This document shows positions 57,318-64,000 of a stretch of DNA of 64,000 nt, in pieces (the first letter of the stretch is position 1; each line of letters opens with the position of its first letter). Source of the stretch: Gammaproteobacteria bacterium. GTDB taxonomy: Bacteria > Pseudomonadota > Gammaproteobacteria > Pseudomonadales > PIVM01. A program made the translations under genes and the position numbers. Below the pieces are notes generated by a model. The model saw only the letters and a list, made by a program, of their open reading frames with translations. It was not told where the DNA came from and did no database searches. The DNA lies in assembly GCA_003353945.1 (NCBI GenBank), contig PIVM01000004.1, positions 1 through 64,000 on the forward strand. The letters run 5' to 3'.

Positions 57318-58784
57318 TTACTTTTGTAAAAGTAGTGAACTTAAAAATTGCTCAACTGATAGTGTGGGATTACGTGATTGCAGATTCTGGAGTAATGTGT
57401 CCTGGGAGCCAAAACGGACGTCATCATAACAGTCCCCATTAACCCTATTTATGTTATTGATATAGGCATTAGCGCTGTCGTCATGTTGGCGTATGATTAA
57501 CGCAGCTTTTTGAGATGGATTACCTGATTCTGCTGTTGTTATGGCAGATGTTTCGGCTGAGGTGGCTTCAGATTCTTGCTTATTTTCTGCAGGTGTATGT
57601 TGTCGTTGCAGCACTTGGTGCAATTTATCTCCCAGATCATGCCATTCACCTCTGTGTTGACCCTGTGTTACCGTCATTGTACGTTCCAATAACATTTTTG
57701 GGCTAATCGGCAGCTGATGAAATCGGGCGATGTAGTCTTCAGTTAATTGTTTGATCAACGCTTCCAATTGGCTCTGGGAATATTGTTGAGAGTCAAATGG
57801 GGCGATGTCTGCAGCCGAGGGTAAGCGAGAGCGCTGGGGTTGTTTTTCTTCCTTGCTGTTGCTGGTTTTGGAGGTAGGCACAGGATTACTATCGCTGTTA
57901 TCGAGTTTGACGTCATTCTGTTTAGCTAAATGGCGGGTGGGTTTTTCAGAACCGAGTTGTTCCCAATATTCACTAAAGCTGAGTTTATTCTCTTGACCGG
58001 GCCATTGCCGCTCAACACTTTCTGCTAGACGGCTGAAGCAACGACTTGTTGGGTCAGAATTGGGATAAAGTGCAACGGGGTGTTGAAGCGATACGGCAGC
58101 CTTCATGCTGTCATCTTCGGGTAAAAAGCTGAGGTATTTTAAATCCAGCTCCAAATATTTTCTGCTGGCTCTTGTCAGCCTCTGGAACACTTTCCGAGCC
58201 TGGTCCGCATCGCGGCATCGATTGATAATCACCTGAATAGGCTGAGTGTGTCCTTGGCGCTTAAGGACTTTGATTAATGAAAAGGCATCGGTTAGTGACG
58301 TGGGTTCTGGAGTGACCACGACTACGGCAAGATGGCTGGCGCGGATAAAATGTAATACGCTCTGAGCGATTCCGGCTGCAGTATCTATCAATATATAGTC
58401 GAAATGTGATTCTAGTTTTGATAGTGCATCGAACAGTTTCACTTGTTGTTCGGTTGACAGGTTGGCACATTCGCTGATTCCACTGGCTCCCGGAATCACT
58501 CGAATATCATGAGCAGCTGGCAGCAGAATATCACTGATCTGCTTTTCGCCTCTGATAACGTGTTCAATGGTGTAATCTGGACTGATGTTCAGCATGATAT
58601 TGATATTTGCCAAGCCGGTGTCTGCATCAAAAATGCAGACTTTACGCCCCTGTTTGGCCAGTGAGATTGCCAGGTTCACGGTTATACTGGATTTTCCAAC
58701 GCCACCTTTTCCACTGGTGATGGCCATGCTTCGGGCTTTGCGTTGAATTCGGAGGTGAGTTTTAGCGGGTAAAGCGTTGTCCAT
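57318..58784 (-). CDS. ParA/MinD-like ATPase with C-terminal extension
   Basis: A 488-residue protein. Residues about 15-265 form a MinD/FlhG-type deviant Walker ATPase: TSGKGGVGKSSITVNLAISL, FDADTGLANINIMLN, DYILIDTAAG. The C-terminal 220 residues are Ser/Asn/Gln-rich and then helical, with no known domain to me. No partner ParB, MinC/E or flagellar genes are nearby. It is divergent from the HDOD-kinase gene. It could position a signalling or surface complex at a cell pole. Confidence 0.83.
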   Translation of the reverse strand: MDNALPAKTHLRIQRKARSMAITSGKGGVGKSSITVNLAISLAKQGRKVCIFDADTGLANINIMLNISPDYTIEHVIRGEKQISDILLPAAHDIRVIPGASGISECANLSTEQQVKLFDALSKLESHFDYILIDTAAGIAQSVLHFIRASHLAVVVVTPEPTSLTDAFSLIKVLKRQGHTQPIQVIINRCRDADQARKVFQRLTRASRKYLELDLKYLSFLPEDDSMKAAVSLQHPVALYPNSDPTSRCFSRLAESVERQWPGQENKLSFSEYWEQLGSEKPTRHLAKQNDVKLDNSDSNPVPTSKTSNSKEEKQPQRSRLPSAADIAPFDSQQYSQSQLEALIKQLTEDYIARFHQLPISPKMLLERTMTVTQGQHRGEWHDLGDKLHQVLQRQHTPAENKQESEATSAETSAITTAESGNPSQKAALIIRQHDDSANAYINNINRVNGDCYDDVRFGSQDTLLQNLQSRNPTLSVEQFLSSLLLQK

Positions 58785-59031
58785 GATGTTATAGTTCTCA
58801 GTCAGCAGGTTATATCTATAACTGCAGGGAATTTGGCTTAATATGAAGGCCGGTTTAGAAAAAAACTATTATCCAGCGCACATTGTGCGTCAATATACCA
58901 TGAATTTGCATGAAATTAAGTTGGTTGTTTGATGCTCAGAAATAGATGTGTTTAGATGGGGTTGTTTGGTAGTCAAAAAATAATAATAACGAGCGCTAGC
59001 GCTACTGCTGTATCGCGTTGAGGTCGTTTGG
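58785..59031. promoter_or_regulatory. Divergent promoter region with a perfect palindrome
   Basis: 247 bases between the ParA-like and HDOD-kinase genes. It contains the perfect 12-bp palindrome AGCGCTAGCGCT at 58,992-59,003, 28 bp from the kinase ATG. It could be an operator; no promoter elements were assigned. Confidence 0.4.
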
Positions 59032-61146
59032 ATGGGATACGACATTCTTTGGGGTGAAACACTGCCATGTATGCCGCAGGTGCTGCAGCGTACCCTCGGT
59101 GCGTGCCTGAAAGAACCAGCTGATATCAGCCAGATTATTCATTGGGTAAAACAAGATGCGGTCATTTTATCCTATGTCATGAACGCCTGTTATCAGGATG
59201 CAAAAGCTAATTCATCACCTGTTGAAACGCTCGATCAGTATTTGCAGCACAAAGGGATTGATGATTTTCGTGCACAACTTTTACAATTTGCGACTCGACA
59301 AATCAGCCTGCGTTTTACTGAAACGGATTGGCAGCAATTCAAACAGCAGTGGACAAGATCTGTATACAGTGCCCGAATTGCCAAATCATTGGCTATATTG
59401 ATTAGTTACGAAAGGCCAGACGATTGTTATCAAGCCGCTTTGTTACAGGATGTTGGGCAGCTCATTCAAAATAATCGTTACCACGATATTTATCAATCCG
59501 TGTTACAAGCCGCTCATGATGATCGGGGACTTATACAGCTGGAGCGGGAGCGGCTGGCCGATGACCATTGTAATCTTGCCGGGCAAAGCCTGGATGAGAA
59601 TGCATGGCCTGTAGAAATCTCTGATGCCATCCGCTTTCATCATGAACCTTTAGACGATATTCGTGATGCACAAACTATTGTCAAAATCGTTAATATTGCC
59701 AGCCTATTAAGTGCTGATTTGCCCAAAGAATCATCTGCTGTATTCGATGTTGTTGCGACTATTCTCGGAATTCAGAGTCCCTTGCTGCAAGAGCTGTTGG
59801 TTCAATTGAACAATGAAGTGACACAGTTAATGACGGACTTACAGCTGGCTCCCATGCAGGAGGAAACAAGCGAACTGCATACGGATTGGCAGCAAGAGTT
59901 GAAGTCGCAGCAACAGTTGGCACAATGCATTGCTGATCATATGCGGTATCAGGAAATTGTTAATCAGCTGCTGGCCGTCAATAACGAAACCCAATTGCAG
60001 CAGCAATGGTTGCAGGGATTGTGCGATTTATATCAGTGCAATAAAGGGCTTTTGTTCGTTCTGCAAAGTGAACACAATTGTCTTGAGTGTATTCCTCCAG
60101 ACGAACAGCAGGTGCGGTTTTCCATTGCTGCTGAAGCAGGGCGCAGTCTGGTGAGTGATTGCTATTGTAAGGCAACGCGGTTGTCCTATGTTGCAGATCA
60201 GCCGACTGAACATCATTTGTCTGTCGTTGATCGCCAGATACTGCGCTATCTAGGAAGTGAATCTGTTCGTTATATTCCACTATTAATTCAGGGGATTTGT
60301 ATCGCTGTTGCGGTCATGCCGGTAGAGCACAGAGTATCGTCTCGTCCGGTACAGGCTTCGTTGGCAGAATTGGCGGAGGAAAGTAATCAATTATCGTCTT
60401 TTGCCAGCAGTCTTTCGGCAAAAATCCCCATAATAAGACAGCGTTTGGCTAATACAACACAGCATCGGCAGATTTTGCAGCAGCAATTTCAGCAGCGTAT
60501 TCGAGAGGCCTTACATGAAATCAATAATCCGCTAACTATCGTCAGCAATTATCTGCACACCATTCGCTTTAAGAGACCGGAAGATGAGGAGGTGCAGGAG
60601 GATGTGGAAAAAATTACTCAGGAGTTGCAGCGTGCATCCACTTTGCTGGAAAAATTAAAAACACCTGTCGAGCAGGCTAGTGATGAGAAGGAGCCAAGAG
60701 AAGATCTTGTGCAGATCGTCAATATAACTACGGATTTGATTGAGCGTAGTTTGTTGTCAAATCGAGATATAACCCTGCAGGTGGATTGTGACACCGCATT
60801 GTCAGGCGCTCAAATACCCCAGCTACCTTTACAGCAGATTTTAACCAATTTGTTAAAAAATGCTGCCGAAGCGCTACCGCCCGGTGGTAAGATACGCATC
60901 GGCGTCAAATCTGTCTGCAGTGGAGAGATCAAGAATTGCGCAATGCTTGAGGTCAGCGATGATGGCCCGGGATTGCCTGAAAAAGTGAAAAAGAACCTGT
61001 TTCAACAGGTGGCTTCCAGCAAGCCGGGACATGCTGGATTGGGATTGCAAATAGTCAAGCAGTTGGTTGATGAGCTGCAAGGTATGGTGTTTTGTCGTAG
61101 TTCTAGTGCAGGGACGCATTTTCAGATTATATTACCATTAAATTAG
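59032..61146 (+). CDS. Cytoplasmic HDOD-GAF-like sensor histidine kinase
   Basis: A 704-residue protein without a signal or membrane helices. An HDOD domain (about 10-215) with LLQDVGQL and IRFHHEP is followed by a coiled linker, a GAF-like region (about 310-450), a DHp helix with His495 in LHEINNPL, and a HATPase domain (about 560-704; LLKNAAEALPPGGK, DDGPGLPE, HAGLGLQIVKQL). It is followed after 31 bp by a response regulator with REC-GGDEF-EAL, its probable partner. The ligand of the sensory region is unknown. Confidence 0.87.
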   Translation: MGYDILWGETLPCMPQVLQRTLGACLKEPADISQIIHWVKQDAVILSYVMNACYQDAKANSSPVETLDQYLQHKGIDDFRAQLLQFATRQISLRFTETDWQQFKQQWTRSVYSARIAKSLAILISYERPDDCYQAALLQDVGQLIQNNRYHDIYQSVLQAAHDDRGLIQLERERLADDHCNLAGQSLDENAWPVEISDAIRFHHEPLDDIRDAQTIVKIVNIASLLSADLPKESSAVFDVVATILGIQSPLLQELLVQLNNEVTQLMTDLQLAPMQEETSELHTDWQQELKSQQQLAQCIADHMRYQEIVNQLLAVNNETQLQQQWLQGLCDLYQCNKGLLFVLQSEHNCLECIPPDEQQVRFSIAAEAGRSLVSDCYCKATRLSYVADQPTEHHLSVVDRQILRYLGSESVRYIPLLIQGICIAVAVMPVEHRVSSRPVQASLAELAEESNQLSSFASSLSAKIPIIRQRLANTTQHRQILQQQFQQRIREALHEINNPLTIVSNYLHTIRFKRPEDEEVQEDVEKITQELQRASTLLEKLKTPVEQASDEKEPREDLVQIVNITTDLIERSLLSNRDITLQVDCDTALSGAQIPQLPLQQILTNLLKNAAEALPPGGKIRIGVKSVCSGEIKNCAMLEVSDDGPGLPEKVKKNLFQQVASSKPGHAGLGLQIVKQLVDELQGMVFCRSSSAGTHFQIILPLN

Positions 61147-61177
61147 CAGCCTAATAATTAATAAAGTTGAAAACCGA

Positions 61178-63355
61178 ATGGGTGAAACCATGGCTGAAAT
61201 GCGCAACACGCGGCAGATGGGTGAGACAATTGATGGTGTCCACATTCTGATTGTGGATGACGAATTGCACATGTTAAAAAGCCTTAAAGCTGTGATGCAG
61301 CATTATGGCTTTGAAGTGGATACTGCACTGGGTGGACAAGCTGCAATCGAAAAGCTGACAGCATCACACTATCATATTTTGTTGTTGGATCTGAAAATGC
61401 CCGGTGTGGATGGTCACGCTGTGATGGAATACATGAGAGAACGACAAATGGATACCTTAACCATTGTCGTTAGTGGTGAAACATCTTATCGGGAGATGAG
61501 CAGGGCATTACGCAATGGTGGTTATGATTACCTGAAAAAACCCTATGCGCCGGAAGAGTTAATCGCGACGGTTAATAATGCGATTCGAAAATGCCGATTG
61601 GAATCTTCCAATAAGCTGATGCAGCATAAACTTCAGCAATCAGAACAGTTGCATCGATTTATCGTTAACAACAGCCCTGATATCATATTTATGTTGGATG
61701 AAGAGGGCCGTTTCAGTTTCATCAATTCCAAGGTGGAGCGCTTGCTGAGTGTTAGCATTGAGGAGCTATCAGGTCAGCATATTTCCAATATTATTGATAA
61801 TGAAGATGTTGAGCGTGCCAATTTCTTTTTCAAGCATATCGATTTTCAAAGTGACATGGCTCGAAGTATTGAGTTGGCGTTAAAAAACCGCACCAATCTA
61901 AAGAGTAAGCGTTACTTTGAACTGTCTGTTTGGCCAGTTAATGAAGAGGGGAACGATGTGCCGCCAGCTGGCACCAAGCGATTCCGACTTTATGGGACTG
62001 CGCGTGATGTTACCGAGCGTCGTGAGGCAGAAGCCTTTATTAATTTTCAAGCCTATCATGATTTGCTTACTCGCTTGCCTAATCGTGCTTTGTTTAAAGA
62101 CAGATTGAATATGGCAGTGGAGCAGGCCAAGCGCAATAAAACCCGGCTTGCAATCATGTTTCTCGATTTGGATCGATTCAAAATAGTCAATGATTCGCTG
62201 GGGCACAGTGTTGGTGATCGTCTTTTGCAGGCTGTCAGTTTGCGTCTTACCCGCTGTTTGCGCCGAGGCGATACCTTGTCACGTTTTGGCGGAGATGAAT
62301 TTACTTTATTGTTGCCTGAAGTGACTGATGAACGTGCTACCGAAGGTATTGCACAAAAAATAATTAAGGCACTAAAACAACCTTTTCGACTGGGTGAGCA
62401 TGAAATATATGTCGGCGTCAGTATTGGTATTGTGATGTACCCGGGCGGTGGTGCGGATATCGATTCGTTGATACAAAATGCCGATATAGCGATGTACCAG
62501 GTGAAGGATTCTGGCAAAGACAGTTATGCGTTTTATCAACCAGAAATGAATGCAGCAACCGCCAATCGACTGCATTTTGAGCGTGATATCCGTCGTGCTT
62601 TGGAAAACGATGAGTTTATAGTGCACTATCAGCCGCAGATAGATGCCAGCACCGGAAAAGTTTCTGGTGTTGAGGCGCTGATACGATGGCAGCATCCGAC
62701 GCGCGGTTTTATCATGCCGGCTGATTTTATACCCATTGCAGAGGAAACTCGCCTTATTATGGATATTGATCAGTGGATATTGCGACATGCTTGTAGAGAT
62801 TTGAAGTCCTGGTATGAGGCTGGATTGCCCAAGGTGCAGTTAGCGGTCAATTTCTCTCCCCTGCTTGTGGAGCAAAGTGATTTTGTTGAAATGTTGATTG
62901 CGACGTTGGATGAGTTCGATATTCCCAGGGATAAATTTGAATTGGAAATCACAGAGAATGTGATTCTCAGTGACTTGGAGCATATTGTTGAAAAATTAGT
63001 GCGTTTGAATAATGAAGGTATCACTATCGCTATTGATGATTTTGGCACGGGCTACTCTTCGCTGAGTTATTTGCAGAAATTTCCCATTAATACTTTGAAA
63101 ATCGATCAGAGTTTTGTGCAGAATATCAAGACTGAGTTTGATGAAGTGTGTATCGTCAATGCGATTGTGTCGATGGCGCATGGTTTGAAACTGAATATTG
63201 TTGCTGAGGGCGTTGAGACGGAATGTCAATTAAACTATTTGCGGGGATTAGGTTGTCATCAGTTTCAGGGTTATCTTTTCGGTCGGGCGGTGCCTGCTGC
63301 AGAGATGGAACGCAATTTTCGCAGTAATAAGGTGGTTAGTTTGGAGCCCATGTAA
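61178..63355 (+). CDS. Response regulator with REC-PAS-GGDEF-EAL domains
   Basis: A 725-residue protein. The receiver domain has phosphoacceptor Asp71 (LLLDLKMPG). A PAS domain (about 155-290) leads to a diguanylate cyclase with intact GGDEF (371-375) and an I-site RRGD five residues before it. A phosphodiesterase domain follows with intact EAL (499-501, VEALIRW), ENVILSD and DDFGTGYSS. Both activities could be present. It is co-transcribed with the HDOD kinase. A later ATG (61,190) is an alternative start. Confidence 0.91.
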   Translation: MGETMAEMRNTRQMGETIDGVHILIVDDELHMLKSLKAVMQHYGFEVDTALGGQAAIEKLTASHYHILLLDLKMPGVDGHAVMEYMRERQMDTLTIVVSGETSYREMSRALRNGGYDYLKKPYAPEELIATVNNAIRKCRLESSNKLMQHKLQQSEQLHRFIVNNSPDIIFMLDEEGRFSFINSKVERLLSVSIEELSGQHISNIIDNEDVERANFFFKHIDFQSDMARSIELALKNRTNLKSKRYFELSVWPVNEEGNDVPPAGTKRFRLYGTARDVTERREAEAFINFQAYHDLLTRLPNRALFKDRLNMAVEQAKRNKTRLAIMFLDLDRFKIVNDSLGHSVGDRLLQAVSLRLTRCLRRGDTLSRFGGDEFTLLLPEVTDERATEGIAQKIIKALKQPFRLGEHEIYVGVSIGIVMYPGGGADIDSLIQNADIAMYQVKDSGKDSYAFYQPEMNAATANRLHFERDIRRALENDEFIVHYQPQIDASTGKVSGVEALIRWQHPTRGFIMPADFIPIAEETRLIMDIDQWILRHACRDLKSWYEAGLPKVQLAVNFSPLLVEQSDFVEMLIATLDEFDIPRDKFELEITENVILSDLEHIVEKLVRLNNEGITIAIDDFGTGYSSLSYLQKFPINTLKIDQSFVQNIKTEFDEVCIVNAIVSMAHGLKLNIVAEGVETECQLNYLRGLGCHQFQGYLFGRAVPAAEMERNFRSNKVVSLEPM

Positions 63356-63387
63356 GGGCCACGAAAACAAGAAATTTTCCGAGGCCC

Positions 63388-63414
63388 AAGCCTGCTTTTT
63401 AGTGGGCTTTTTTT
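63388..63414 (+). terminator. Terminator of the HDOD-kinase/response regulator unit
   Basis: AAGCCTGC and GTGGGCTT form an imperfect stem followed by seven T, 30 bp after the stop codon. It also faces the convergent kinase gene. Confidence 0.55.
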
Positions 63415-63418
63415 AACA

Positions 63419-64000
63419 TCAGGACAGGACTGTCTCGAGTATTTCCTTATGTTTGTCGGCGGCCAGACGCGGACCAAAACTGGATACGACAGTAGCGGCA
63501 GCAAGACTGGCAAGTTTGCCTGCTGTTGGGAAATCATGTCCCTGACTGATCGCATACAAAAAGGCACCGGCAAACATGTCTCCAGCTCCGTTAGTGTCAA
63601 TGGCTTTGACTTTGCAGGGGTCAATATTGGTTAGCTGCGAGCCATCCCAGACAATCGCACCGCGAGCACCGAGTGTGATGGCGAACGTGTTGGCGATGGA
63701 TTTGATTTTTTCCACGGCTGTATCCAAATCATTTGTCTGGGCCCATCCCAACGCCTCGTCTTCATTGCAGAACAATAAATCTACGCCTTCACCGATCATT
63801 TCCGCCAGGCCGTCTCTGAAAAATTCGACCATGCCTGGATCAGACAAGCTGATGGCTGTTTTTACTCCATGCTGTTTTGCATATTCTGTTGCTTTGATTG
63901 CCGCTTGGCGACCCGTAGGTGAGGTAACGAGATAACCTTCAAAATAGAGGTATTTTGATTGTTTTAAGGCATCAAGGTTGAGTTCTTTGGGGCAGAGGGT
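63419..64000 (-). CDS. PfkB-family sugar/adenosine kinase, 3' part
   Basis: The frame is open to base 64,000, so only the C-terminal 193 codons are seen. The catalytic signature DTNGAGDMFAGAFL (with the Asp base) is intact, as is LLFCNEDEALGW. The pattern resembles adenosine kinases of gammaproteobacteria. It would phosphorylate adenosine or a related nucleoside or sugar. It is convergent with the GGDEF-EAL gene. Confidence 0.88.
   Translation of the reverse strand, partial: TLCPKELNLDALKQSKYLYFEGYLVTSPTGRQAAIKATEYAKQHGVKTAISLSDPGMVEFFRDGLAEMIGEGVDLLFCNEDEALGWAQTNDLDTAVEKIKSIANTFAITLGARGAIVWDGSQLTNIDPCKVKAIDTNGAGDMFAGAFLYAISQGHDFPTAGKLASLAAATVVSSFGPRLAADKHKEILETVLS

Overview
The window comes from a Gram-negative gammaproteobacterium, most likely a marine or aquatic member of the order Pseudomonadales. 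The strongest evidence is the block at 39.5-54.0 kb: dsbD, aroQ, accB, accC, prmA, a DUF3426 gene, dusB, fis, purH, purD and a RetS-type hybrid sensor kinase, in that order. This matches the arrangement I recall around retS in Pseudomonas aeruginosa. A polyunsaturated fatty acid (PUFA) synthase, lipoproteins with lipoboxes and a DUF1302 outer-membrane barrel also fit. No rRNA, tRNA, CRISPR array, prophage or plasmid functions were seen.

Layout. 0-10.3 kb: a PUFA synthase locus on the + strand. It holds the 3' end of pfaA (ACP repeats and ketoreductase), pfaC (KS-CLF-DH-DH) and pfaD (enoyl reductase), followed by a convergent hot-dog thioesterase-like gene. No pfaB acyltransferase lies between pfaA and pfaC. 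10.3-11.3 kb: a decayed transposase. 11.3-24.6 kb: an AraC-type regulator and a co-directional set of acyl-CoA genes. These are five family III CoA-transferase genes (six domains, two of them fused), two acyl-CoA dehydrogenases, a split MaoC-type hydratase and a DUF2889 protein. They look like a peripheral pathway that activates and beta-oxidises an unidentified carboxylic acid. REP-like and GGGGTCAGAG-type palindromes are scattered through it. 24.6-39.0 kb: accessory genes. These include a tetraheme cytochrome fused to a UshA-like domain, an acidic lipoprotein, a GrlR-like protein, an HDOD/MBL pair, a degenerate DUF2442 gene, a 1542-residue lipoprotein with thrombospondin-3 and 14 RCC1-like motifs next to a DUF6502 gene, a small HTH protein and a DUF1302 barrel. 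39.5-54.0 kb: the conserved housekeeping block, all on the minus strand. 54.1-57.2 kb: envelope proteins (a lipoprotein, DUF2333, YajG-like) and a pentapeptide-repeat protein. 57.3-63.4 kb: a ParA/MinD-like ATPase divergent from an HDOD-GAF histidine kinase and its neighbouring REC-PAS-GGDEF-EAL response regulator. 63.4-64 kb: the 3' part of a PfkB-family (adenosine-kinase-like) gene.

How the genes work together. PfaA, PfaC and PfaD would form an iterative megasynthase for long-chain polyunsaturated acyl chains, but the acyltransferase (pfaB) and phosphopantetheinyl transferase (pfaE) must lie outside the window. The 11-24.6 kb genes would move CoA onto a substrate by transferases, desaturate it and hydrate it; no CoA ligase or thiolase is visible. 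RetS and the HDOD-kinase/GGDEF-EAL pair point to regulation of sessile versus motile behaviour and of cyclic-di-GMP.

The parts most worth a second look are the CoA-transferase cluster with its mixed catalytic and apparently non-catalytic domains, the reduced pfa architecture, the repeat-bracketed DUF2889 gene, and the DUF6502/RCC1 lipoprotein pair. All functional calls rest on motif recognition by eye; no database search was run.
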